Source: Betaproteobacteria bacterium UBA5582
GTDB taxonomy: Bacteria; Pseudomonadota; Gammaproteobacteria; Burkholderiales; Rhodocyclaceae
DNA: 35,164 bases
NCBI GenBank assembly: GCA_002425245.1
Contig: DILW01000164.1
Location: 1 to 35,164 of the forward strand
Direction of reading: 5' to 3'
Shown in pieces: positions 1-6,173 of the stretch. Every line of letters starts with the position of its first letter. Position 1 is the stretch's first letter. The notes beneath the pieces were generated by a model. That model ran no database searches. It had not been told where the DNA came from and saw nothing but the letters and a program-made list of their open reading frames with translations. The position numbers were made by a program, and so were the translations under genes.

Positions 1-124
1 CGCCGTTGCGACCGAGGATGGCCAGGCGTTCGCCCGGCTGCAGGCTGAGGTTGAGGCAATCGACGACGGTTTTTCCGCCGATGTCGACGCTGAGCTGGCG
101 GGCTTCGAGCAAGGGGGCGCTCAC
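1..124 (-). CDS. B12/iron-siderophore ABC transporter ATP-binding protein, N-terminal fragment
   Basis: The first 41 codons of an ABC-transporter ATPase read leftward and run off the window edge. The fragment starts at a GTG whose bases overlap the TGA of the permease gene (GTGA, 4 bp overlap), so the two are translationally coupled. The visible protein has the usual first beta strands of the nucleotide-binding domain and ends at the beginning of the Walker A loop (LAILGRNG). Placed after a BtuB receptor and a BtuC-like permease under a cobalamin riboswitch, it is most likely the BtuD-type subunit powering corrinoid import across the inner membrane. The family assignment is firm; the substrate rests on context. 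Confidence 0.85.
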   Translation of the reverse strand, partial: MSAPLLEARQLSVDIGGKTVVDCLNLSLQPGERLAILGRNG

Positions 125-1098
125 TTCGGTTGCCTCGACAGCAGGAACAGGAATACCGGCACGCCGATCAGCGCGGTGAGCACGCCGACCGGCAGTTGCA
201 TTGGCGCGATGACCGTGCGGGCAGCGGTATCGGCCAGCACCAGGAGTGAGCCGCCGGCCAGAACGGTGGCCGGCAACAGCAGGCGTTGATCGTTGCCGGT
301 GGCGAGCCGGACCAGGTGCGGGACGACCAGGCCGACGAAGCCGATCGAGCCGGCGGTGGTCACCGAGGCGGCGGTGGCCACCGAAGCCAACAGATAGACG
401 GTGTAACGCAGCCGCCCGACCGCCACGCCAAGTGCCTGGGCCTGCATCAGTCCGCGCGACAGCAGGTTGAGTTCGCGGGCGAAAGGCATGGCGCAAGCCA
501 GCGCGACCACCAGCGCCAGCGCCGCCGGCCACCAGGTGAAGGTCTGGCCGAGGTCGCCCATCAGCCAGAACAGCATGCCGTGCAACTTGCCCTCGTCGGC
601 AATCGACAACATCAACGCGATCAGCGCGCCGCAGCCGGCGGCGACGATGACACCGGTCAGCAGCAGGCGAGTCTGCGTCCAGCTGCCGTCGCCATGCGCC
701 AGCCCGAAAACCAGGAACATGGCGCCCAGCGCCCCGGCGAAGGCCAGTCCGTCGACGGCCAGCAGCGGTAGCCCGATCATGATGCCGAACATCGCGCCCA
801 CACCCGCACCACCGGAAATCCCGAGCACATAGGGATCGGCCAGCGGATTGCGCAGCAGCACCTGCATCAGCGCACCGGCCAGCGCCAGCAGGCCACCGCA
901 GGCGAAGCCCGCCAGCGCGCGTGGCAGGCGCAGCTGGACCACCATATCGCCGCCCCCGTCGCCGCGCCCGATCAGTGCGGCGACGATGTCGGCCAAGGGG
1001 ACCTTGAGGCTGCCCGCCGACAGGGCCAGCGCGAAACTCGCCAGCGCCAGCAGGCTGAGCGCGGAGAGAATCAGGAAGGCACGGCGGCGGGTGGGCAT
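121..1098 (-). CDS. btuC: BtuC/FecCD-family ABC transporter permease (probable cobalamin import)
   Basis: A 325-residue, very hydrophobic inner-membrane protein of normal length for the FecCD/BtuC permease family, which usually has about ten membrane helices. The N-terminus is basic and followed at once by a long hydrophobic segment. Family signatures visible are the LRLPRALAGFACGGLLALAG region near residues 56-75, the NPLADPYVLGISGGAG loop near 84-99, and GSIGFVGLVVPHLVRL near 251-266, which contacts the ATPase. It starts 3 bp after the btuB stop and overlaps the ATPase gene. The riboswitch upstream of the operon makes cobalamin the likely substrate, although siderophore permeases of the same family look alike. 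No periplasmic binding protein (BtuF) is present in the window. Confidence 0.88.
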   Translation of the reverse strand: MPTRRRAFLILSALSLLALASFALALSAGSLKVPLADIVAALIGRGDGGGDMVVQLRLPRALAGFACGGLLALAGALMQVLLRNPLADPYVLGISGGAGVGAMFGIMIGLPLLAVDGLAFAGALGAMFLVFGLAHGDGSWTQTRLLLTGVIVAAGCGALIALMLSIADEGKLHGMLFWLMGDLGQTFTWWPAALALVVALACAMPFARELNLLSRGLMQAQALGVAVGRLRYTVYLLASVATAASVTTAGSIGFVGLVVPHLVRLATGNDQRLLLPATVLAGGSLLVLADTAARTVIAPMQLPVGVLTALIGVPVFLFLLSRQPK

Positions 1099-1101
1099 GG
1101 A

Positions 1102-2934
1102 TTACTTCGGACTGTAGCGGATGCCGATGAAGGCGTTCCGCCCCGGGGTGGCGTAGGTATCGGCGAGTATATAGTCGCGGTCGAAGAGGTTGTTGACGCG
1201 GCCAAAAATGCTCCATTCCGGGGTCAGGCGGTAGGCAGCGTAGAGGTTGGTCAACGCGTAGCCGCTGAGGTTCACGCGGGCAGCCCCGACATACTCGTAG
1301 CGCTTGCCACTGGCCAGAACTTCAGCCCGCCAGTCCCAGCGATCGAAGTTCTGGCCGAGGGCGAGGCTGGCCGAGTGGCGGGCGCGCCTGGCGAGCTGGC
1401 GGTCGTTACGGCGATCAATGGCGTCGAGCCAATCGTAGCTGGCCTGGAGATCGAGACTCCTGAGCTTGCCCTGCCAGGTGAGTGTTGCCCCCTCAAGCCT
1501 GGCAGAATCGATGTTCGTCGGCTTGTTCAATGCACCGACCCGGGTCCAGGCAATCATGTCTTCGATCCGGTTCAGATACCAGGTCAGAGACACCGCCTGG
1601 CTGCCGGCTTCGTAGTGGATCGACAGCTCGCGGTTGATCGCCGATTCGGGCTGGACGTCCGGGTTGCCGACAAAGGTGCCGGTCAGCGGGTAGTAAAGTT
1701 CGTTGAAGGTCGGCGCCTTGAAGGCGGTGCCGACACTGGCACTGGCCCGCCATTGGCTCGAGAATCGATAGCCGTAGGCCAACGAGCCGGTGGTTTTGTC
1801 GCCGAACAGCGAATCGTCGTCGCGTCGTACGCTGGCCTGCAACCGGTGATCGCCGAAGCCCCGGTTCCAGCCCAGTTGCACCGCGTCGTTACGGCGCTTG
1901 CGCTGGATATAGTTGCCAGTGGTATCAATGGCCTGCTCGGCGCGCTCGAGACCGACGAGGAAGTTGCCCAGGCTGCCGACCAGGTCGTTCTGCCAGGAAT
2001 AAAAATCCTGCTCGGTATTAAATCGACTATTGCGCAGTCCGTCGCGCAGGTTGGTGGACTGGTCGATGCTGCGACCGACGCTGAGGCTGCTGTTCCAGCC
2101 AGCGGTCAAACGGTTTTTCAGGACCAGCGAGGCGTTGCCGTTACGCGTCCGGTTCTCCCAGTCGACCTTGGCACCGGTACCGTCGTAGCGGTTGCTGCCC
2201 TCAGCGTAAAGTGCCGAGAACATGAGCTGGTGTCCGGGGGCGAAGGTGTAGCCCAGTCGCGCCGAACTGCCCTGGTTACGGAAGCCGTCCTTGTCGGGAT
2301 TGGCGGTAGCGGTCCATGGGCGGCTGTTGAAGCCGTCGGTCTCCTCCCGGGACAGGCTCAGACCATACTCCCAGCCGTTGCGTTTTCCGGACAGGCTGGC
2401 GCTGCCACTGCGCGTGCCGTAGTTGCCGGCACCGGCTTCGGCGGAAAAATGAAAGGGTTGCTCGCTGCGCCGGGTGAAAACCTGAATCACGCCGCCGATC
2501 GCGTCGCTCCCGTACATCGCCGATGCCGGCCCGCGAATGATTTCGATACGCTCGATCAGGGCGACCGGAATACGTGACCAAGTGGGCTCTCCCGACGTGG
2601 CTGAACCAACCCGCATGCCGTCCACCAGCAACAGGACATGCTTGGCATTGGTACCACGAACGAGCAGCGACGAACTGGCGCCCCAGCTGCCGTTGGCGAC
2701 GATCTGCATGCCTGGCTGGGCGGCCAGTATCTGTTCGAGATTGGTGTGTCCCGCGGCTTCGATTTCGTCGCGCTCGATCACGCTGGTATCGGTCAGCACT
2801 TCGCTGACGCGCATCGGCTGGCGTGTTGCAGTCACCACCATGGTGTCGAGGCTGGCGAGCTGCTCCGCTGCCTGCAGGGATTGAAATAGTGCGAGTGGCA
2901 GCGCGACTGCCAGCGGCTTGAGCCGTATGTTCAT
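1102..2934 (-). CDS. btuB: TonB-dependent outer-membrane cobalamin receptor BtuB
   Basis: A 610-residue outer-membrane receptor with a signal peptide (about residues 1-22, ending in LQAA). A TonB box follows (DTMVVTATR, near residue 29), then a plug domain (about 45-155; LLVDGMRVGS and RGPASAMYGSDAIGGVIQV are typical) and a 22-strand-type barrel to the C-terminus. Length matches BtuB (about 600 residues). It would bind corrinoids outside the cell and pass them to the periplasm using TonB energy. The ATG is preceded on the minus strand by a purine-rich ribosome site (AGGAAGGGGA). A cobalamin riboswitch lies in the roughly 300-nt leader, which strongly supports B12 over iron as ligand. First gene of the operon. 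Confidence 0.93.
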   Translation of the reverse strand: MNIRLKPLAVALPLALFQSLQAAEQLASLDTMVVTATRQPMRVSEVLTDTSVIERDEIEAAGHTNLEQILAAQPGMQIVANGSWGASSSLLVRGTNAKHVLLLVDGMRVGSATSGEPTWSRIPVALIERIEIIRGPASAMYGSDAIGGVIQVFTRRSEQPFHFSAEAGAGNYGTRSGSASLSGKRNGWEYGLSLSREETDGFNSRPWTATANPDKDGFRNQGSSARLGYTFAPGHQLMFSALYAEGSNRYDGTGAKVDWENRTRNGNASLVLKNRLTAGWNSSLSVGRSIDQSTNLRDGLRNSRFNTEQDFYSWQNDLVGSLGNFLVGLERAEQAIDTTGNYIQRKRRNDAVQLGWNRGFGDHRLQASVRRDDDSLFGDKTTGSLAYGYRFSSQWRASASVGTAFKAPTFNELYYPLTGTFVGNPDVQPESAINRELSIHYEAGSQAVSLTWYLNRIEDMIAWTRVGALNKPTNIDSARLEGATLTWQGKLRSLDLQASYDWLDAIDRRNDRQLARRARHSASLALGQNFDRWDWRAEVLASGKRYEYVGAARVNLSGYALTNLYAAYRLTPEWSIFGRVNNLFDRDYILADTYATPGRNAFIGIRYSPK

Positions 2935-3012
2935 GGATTTCCCCTTCCTGACAGGCGTCCCCGCATGCCGGAATGCATTGACAAGGAAGTACGCAGGAGA
3001 GGGGGCTGGTCA

Positions 3013-3043
3013 GGAACCGGCACCACCACCCCGTGGCGCTTCC
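3013..3043 (-). promoter_or_regulatory. Stem-loop downstream of the B12 aptamer (probable expression platform)
   Basis: Read on the minus strand, GCGCCAC pairs with GTGGTGC (one G-U pair) around a 6-nt G-rich loop. An outer GGAA/TTCC step is separated from it by a 3-nt bulge. It lies between the aptamer and the btuB start and has no following T-run, so it is not a terminator. It may be the regulatory hairpin that responds to ligand binding and controls translation; this is an inference from position. Confidence 0.45.
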
Positions 3044-3044
3044 G

Positions 3045-3235
3045 CTAGGTGTCCCAGGCCGGTATCCGGGCTCGCAAGTCTTGACGTATCGCCTTCCCAG
3101 GTTTCCCCAGTGGCCTTGTGATACGCCCGCACTTGCTTACCGTTGCGGGGGCAGCAGCGGCTTGGTCTCGTTGGAGACGCACCGCTTTCCCGTTTAACTG
3201 CGCTTGGCCAAACCACGCGCAGCACCTGACACGGC
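3045..3235 (-). ncRNA. Cobalamin riboswitch (B12 element) controlling btuB
   Basis: The minus strand carries the conserved cobalamin aptamer blocks in the right order. They are GTTAAACGGGAA (complement of 3187-3198), CCCGCAACGGTAAGC (3135-3149), the GCCACTGGGGAAACCTGGGAAGG region (about 3092-3115), and the B12 box AGCCCGGATACCGGCC (3057-3072). The boundaries are approximate. It sits in the leader of btuB, so adenosylcobalamin should switch off expression of receptor and transporter. No strong hairpin-plus-T-run terminator lies between aptamer and btuB, which points to control of translation rather than termination. Confidence 0.95.
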
Positions 3236-3239
3236 GCGC

Positions 3240-3269
3240 ATTCTAGCGCGCATTGCGACGACATGCGAA
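3240..3269 (-). promoter_or_regulatory. Predicted sigma70-type promoter of the btuB operon
   Basis: On the minus strand, TTCGCA (3269-3264), an 18-bp spacer and TAGAAT (3245-3240). Transcription would start near 3233, exactly where the riboswitch aptamer begins. The -10 is good and the -35 weak; the match to the aptamer boundary is the main support. Confidence 0.5.
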
Positions 3270-3321
3270 TGCCGGCCGCGGCAACTACCGATAAAACACT
3301 TTGAAAATAGCCGCTTAGTCC

Positions 3322-3351
3322 TTGACCGGACTGTCTTTTCCACTCTATAGT
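3322..3351 (+). promoter_or_regulatory. Predicted sigma70 promoter of the zapB-like/zapA/6S transcript
   Basis: TTGACC at 3322-3327, an 18-bp spacer, and TATAGT at 3346-3351. The start site would fall at about 3358-3359, on or one base before the ATG of the first gene. No Shine-Dalgarno sequence is visible upstream of that ATG, so the mRNA may be leaderless. Confidence 0.6.
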
Positions 3352-3358
3352 GCGCGCC

Positions 3359-3556
3359 ATGAATAGTGAATTCGAAGCGCTCGAAGCGAAGATCGATCAG
3401 GTCGTTGCCCTGGTTCACCAGTTGCGGGCCGAGAACGAGGTCCTGAAGAACCAGATTGCCACGGCCGAGGCCGAGCGTCTGCACCTGCGCTCGACGATGA
3501 CGGCGGCCCGCGAGCGGCTGGAAGGCCTGATGGAAAAGCTGCCCGAGGACGCCTGA
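3359..3556 (+). CDS. Small coiled-coil protein, TIGR02449/ZapB-like
   Basis: A 65-residue, highly charged, almost entirely helical protein with heptad-like leucine/valine spacing (for example LEAKIDQVVALVHQLRAENE). It resembles the short coiled-coil proteins (TIGR02449, DUF904/ZapB-like) found directly before zapA in beta- and gammaproteobacteria. They are thought to work with ZapA at the FtsZ ring, but the function of this family is not firmly known. I chose the ATG at 3359 over a GTG at 3350 because the GTG lies inside the predicted -10 element. The stop is one base before the zapA ATG, indicating co-transcription and coupling. Confidence 0.75.
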   Translation: MNSEFEALEAKIDQVVALVHQLRAENEVLKNQIATAEAERLHLRSTMTAARERLEGLMEKLPEDA

Positions 3557-3557
3557 A

Positions 3558-3890
3558 ATGAGTACCGAGCAGAACTTCCTCGACGTCAAGATCATGGGCC
3601 GCGAATACCGCGTGGCCTGCCTGCCGGATGAGCGCGATGCCCTGCTCGCCGCGGTCAATCTGGTCGATGACAAGATGCGCGAGATCGCCCAAAAAACCCG
3701 TAGCACCATCGCCGAACGCGTGGCCGTAATGGCAGCCCTGAACATCGCCCACGAGCGCCTGGCGGCTTCAGCGGAACCTGCCGCCACCGGTGAAGAAGGG
3801 CTTGCTTCGTCGGAAACGAAGCGTAGAATCGAGGCCATGGGAACGCGGCTTGATGCCGTACTGGCCCCCCAGCAGCAACTGGATCTTTGA
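3558..3890 (+). CDS. zapA: Cell division protein ZapA
   Basis: A 110-residue ZapA-family protein. The N-terminal globular part (about residues 5-50; VKIMGREYRVACLPDERDALLAAVNLVDDKM is diagnostic in style) is followed by a helical C-terminal half that forms the tetramer coiled coil. ZapA bundles FtsZ protofilaments at midcell. Length is typical. It follows the ZapB-like gene after one base, and 6S RNA lies directly downstream, a gene order conserved in many proteobacteria, which strengthens the call. No terminator separates zapA from 6S RNA. Confidence 0.92.
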   Translation: MSTEQNFLDVKIMGREYRVACLPDERDALLAAVNLVDDKMREIAQKTRSTIAERVAVMAALNIAHERLAASAEPAATGEEGLASSETKRRIEAMGTRLDAVLAPQQQLDL

Positions 3891-3907
3891 GCTGCCCGGG
3901 GTCGCCC

Positions 3908-4095
3908 GACCGGTGTTCCCTGCGGTGTTTGTTAAGGCCATATATTCCTTGAACCAATGCTGATTGGCATCGGTTGCGGACCATGACCCCGCTGTTGTGC
4001 GCGCTCTTCGTCGAACGTGCCTGATGCGGAAGGAAAGCAGCCACTCTGAACCCAGGTTCAGGATGCCGGCCTGACGGCACTCGCGGGGACTTTCT
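3908..4095 (+). ncRNA. ssrS: 6S RNA (SsrS), approximate ends
   Basis: This untranslated stretch follows zapA, the standard location of 6S RNA. A 5' block CCCTGCG (3918-3924) pairs with a 3' block CGCGGGG (4083-4089) to form the closing stem. Betaproteobacterial 6S motifs are seen between them: CCCTGCGGTGTTTG, CTTGAACCAATGC and GGTTCAGGATGCCGGCCTGA. 6S RNA mimics an open promoter and sequesters sigma70-RNA polymerase in stationary phase. The ends are estimated from the pairing and are uncertain by about 10 nt; a strong terminator follows. Usually ygfA lies next, but here a TauE/SafE gene does. Confidence 0.9.
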
Positions 4096-4099
4096 TCAA

Positions 4100-4127
4100 A
4101 CAGGTGGCAGCTTCTGCCACCTGTTTT
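4100..4127 (+). terminator. Rho-independent terminator after 6S RNA
   Basis: A perfect 11-bp stem (ACAGGTGGCAG / CTGCCACCTGT) with a 3-nt loop, followed by a short T-run. It ends the zapA-6S transcript just before the TauE/SafE gene. Confidence 0.9.
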
Positions 4128-4143
4128 CATTTGCAGGGTGGTG

Positions 4144-4950
4144 ATGGAAATCGAGTGGCTGCTGGCCTATTTGCTGTTGGGAGCGTTTGTCGGTTTTTTT
4201 GCCGGCCTGCTCGGTGTGGGCGGCGGTGGCATCATGGTCCCCGTCCTGACCACCCTGTTTGCCGCGCAGGGCTTTCCCCGCGAGCATCTGGTCCATGTCG
4301 CTCTCGGGACGTCAATGGCCGCCATCGTGATGACCTCGATTTCCAGCCTGCGCGCGCATCATGCTCATGGCGCGGTGCGCTGGGACATCGTACGTGGCAT
4401 CACGCCGGGTGTGCTGCTCGGCACTTTCGGCGGCACTTTCATCGCCTCGCGCGTGGATAGCGCACCGCTGGCCATCTTCTTTGGCTGCTTCATGGCCTAT
4501 GTGTCGCTGCAGATGATCCTCAACGTCAAGCCCAAGCCGACCCGGGAACTGCCCGGCCAGGCTGGCCTGATCGGCGTCGGCGGCGGCATCGGTCTGGTCT
4601 CGGCGCTGGTGGCGATTGGCGGGGGCTCGCTGTCGGTGCCCTTCATGACCTGGTGCAACGTCAAGATGCAGCACGCTATCGGCACTTCGGCGGCGATCGG
4701 CCTGCCGATCGCGCTGGCCGGTGCGCTGGGTTACCTGATCAACGGCTGGGGCAGCAGCGGCCTGCCCGACTGGTCCATCGGTTACGTCTATCTGCCGGCG
4801 CTGGTGCTGGTCAGCGCCGTGTCGACCTTCACCGCACCGCTGGGCGCCCGCCTGGCGCATCGCTTGCCGGTGGCAACCCTGAAGAAGGTCTTTGCCGGTG
4901 TGCTGATCCTGCTCTCGGCGAAGATGCTGCACACCGTTTTCGGCAGCTGA
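4144..4950 (+). CDS. TauE/SafE-family membrane transporter (sulfite/organosulfur-anion exporter type)
   Basis: A hydrophobic protein of 268 residues from the ATG at 4144, with about eight predicted membrane segments. The two glycine-rich family repeats are clear: GLLGVGGGGIMVPVL near residue 20 in the first half, and ALVAIGGGSLSVPFM near residue 155 in the second. TauE/SafE members move sulfite, sulfoacetate or similar anions across the inner membrane; the substrate here cannot be told from sequence. Two in-frame GTGs at 4138 and 4141 are alternative starts; the GCAGGG just upstream could serve any of them. It stands alone, after a terminator and convergent with the next gene, whose stop begins 1 bp further on. 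Confidence 0.85.
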   Translation: MEIEWLLAYLLLGAFVGFFAGLLGVGGGGIMVPVLTTLFAAQGFPREHLVHVALGTSMAAIVMTSISSLRAHHAHGAVRWDIVRGITPGVLLGTFGGTFIASRVDSAPLAIFFGCFMAYVSLQMILNVKPKPTRELPGQAGLIGVGGGIGLVSALVAIGGGSLSVPFMTWCNVKMQHAIGTSAAIGLPIALAGALGYLINGWGSSGLPDWSIGYVYLPALVLVSAVSTFTAPLGARLAHRLPVATLKKVFAGVLILLSAKMLHTVFGS

Positions 4951-4951
4951 T

Positions 4952-5728
4952 TCAGCGCGCCTTGAACACCGGTTTGCGCTTTTCCAGGAAAGCCGCCAGG
5001 CCTTCCCGGTAATCCTCGGTGTCGAGGAAGGCGAAGGAAGCGGCCTTTTCTTCGTCGCTCAGCGGACGACCGTCGAGCAGGCGACGGATCCACTGCTTGT
5101 GCCAGCCGGCAACCAGTGGCGCACCATGACCGATACGGCGGGCGGTGGCATAGGCTTCGTCGGTGACCTGCTCGTCGGCAACGACGCGGGTCAGCAGGCC
5201 TTTCTCGTAAGCTTCGCGGGCGTTCAGGATGCGCCCTTCGAGCAGGATTTCCTTGAGCACGGCCGGCCCGGCCAGGCGCAGCAGCCCTTCCATTTCACCC
5301 GGATACATTGAAAAACCCAGCTTGTTGATCGGGGCGCCAAAGCGGGCGCTTTCGCCAGCAATGCGCAAGTCGCAGGCACCCGCGATTTCCAGCCCGCCAC
5401 CAATGCACGCTCCCTGAATGAGGGCAATGGTCGGGTGCGGGCAATCGGCAATGGCGGTCAGCGCAGCGGCGACTTCCCCGTGATAGCGCAGCGCCTGTTC
5501 GAGCGTCGCCCTGGCGCTGACGAATTCCTCCAGGTCACCTCCGGCCGCAAATGCCGCCGTCCCGGCGCCACGGATGACGATGCTGCGGATATCCGAACTG
5601 CTACCCAGTTCGTTCATCTGCCGGCTGAGCGATTGCCACATCGACAGGTCGATGGCATTGAGCTTGCCCGGATTATTCAGGGTCAGGGTGGCGATCTCTC
5701 CGTCAATCGCCAGGTTGATGTCGCCCAT
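4952..5728 (-). CDS. Enoyl-CoA hydratase/isomerase (crotonase) family protein with non-canonical active site
   Basis: A 258-residue crotonase-fold protein of standard length. The ATG at 5728 is preceded by AGGAGA at good spacing. Oxyanion-hole regions are AAFAAGGDL (about residues 58-66) and GACIGGGLEIAG (106-117). Glu114 corresponds to the first catalytic glutamate of mitochondrial enoyl-CoA hydratase (Glu144). The second (Glu164) is replaced by Ile134 in FGAPIN. Classical hydratase activity is therefore doubtful; isomerase, decarboxylase or another acyl-CoA reaction is possible. It is transcribed away from the DUF485-actP pair. The nearby methylmalonyl-CoA genes invite comparison with methylmalonyl-CoA decarboxylase, which also lacks that glutamate, but the family's usual histidine in the first oxyanion loop is Gly here. 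Confidence 0.85.
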   Translation of the reverse strand: MGDINLAIDGEIATLTLNNPGKLNAIDLSMWQSLSRQMNELGSSSDIRSIVIRGAGTAAFAAGGDLEEFVSARATLEQALRYHGEVAAALTAIADCPHPTIALIQGACIGGGLEIAGACDLRIAGESARFGAPINKLGFSMYPGEMEGLLRLAGPAVLKEILLEGRILNAREAYEKGLLTRVVADEQVTDEAYATARRIGHGAPLVAGWHKQWIRRLLDGRPLSDEEKAASFAFLDTEDYREGLAAFLEKRKPVFKAR

Positions 5729-5788
5729 GCGGGTTCTCCTGTTTGCCACACCCGACCGAAAAGTCTGATCGGGCGTCAGGTTGTTTAG

Positions 5789-5800
5789 TCTTATATAAGA
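5789..5800. promoter_or_regulatory. Palindrome TCTTATATAAGA in the divergent echA-like / DUF485-actP promoter region
   Basis: A perfect 12-bp palindrome in the 124-bp intergenic region, directly followed by TACAAT (5801-5806), a plausible -10 for the plus-strand operon. It could be an operator or simply AT-rich promoter DNA. Confidence 0.35.
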
Positions 5801-5852
5801 TACAATGCTGCCGCCGATTTGTCGGTAATTATTAATTAATAAGGAGAACAGA

Positions 5853-6173
5853 ATGAGCAGCGCTATGTATGAGCGGATGCGGGGGAATCCCAAGTTCCGT
5901 GAGCTGGTCGCAAAAAGGGGACGTTTCGCCTGGACTTTGGCAGCCATTGTCCTGACCATGTTCTACGGCTTCGTGATGGTGGTGGCCTTTGCGCCCGCCT
6001 CGCTGGGCCAACCGATTGCCGAAGGGTCCCGGTGGACCGTCGGCCTGATTGCCGAACTATTCATGTTCATCTTCTTCTGGCTGCTGACCGCCGCCTATGT
6101 GCGCAAGGCCAACACCGAATTCGACGCGCTCTCGCAAGAGATCGTTCGTGACGCCTGGAAGGAGAACAAGTAA
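5853..6173 (+). CDS. yjcH: DUF485 membrane protein (YjcH-like), partner of ActP
   Basis: A 106-residue protein with two predicted membrane segments (about residues 26-50 and 62-85), matching the DUF485/YjcH family. These small proteins are encoded directly upstream of ActP-type acetate symporters; their biochemical role is not established. The start is set by AAGGAG at 5841-5846. The stop and the next start overlap in TAATG, so the symporter is translationally coupled. Context makes the assignment strong. Confidence 0.9.
   Translation: MSSAMYERMRGNPKFRELVAKRGRFAWTLAAIVLTMFYGFVMVVAFAPASLGQPIAEGSRWTVGLIAELFMFIFFWLLTAAYVRKANTEFDALSQEIVRDAWKENK

Noticed and set aside
121..2934. Siderophore/heme uptake as function of the TonB receptor and permease
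   Set aside because: The receptor and permease families also serve iron chelates, but the clear cobalamin riboswitch in the leader makes corrinoid transport much more likely.
3194..3838. 214-codon minus-strand frame across the zapB-like/zapA genes and part of the B12 riboswitch
   Set aside because: It overlaps the riboswitch, a promoter and two recognised genes; the product has no recognisable features.
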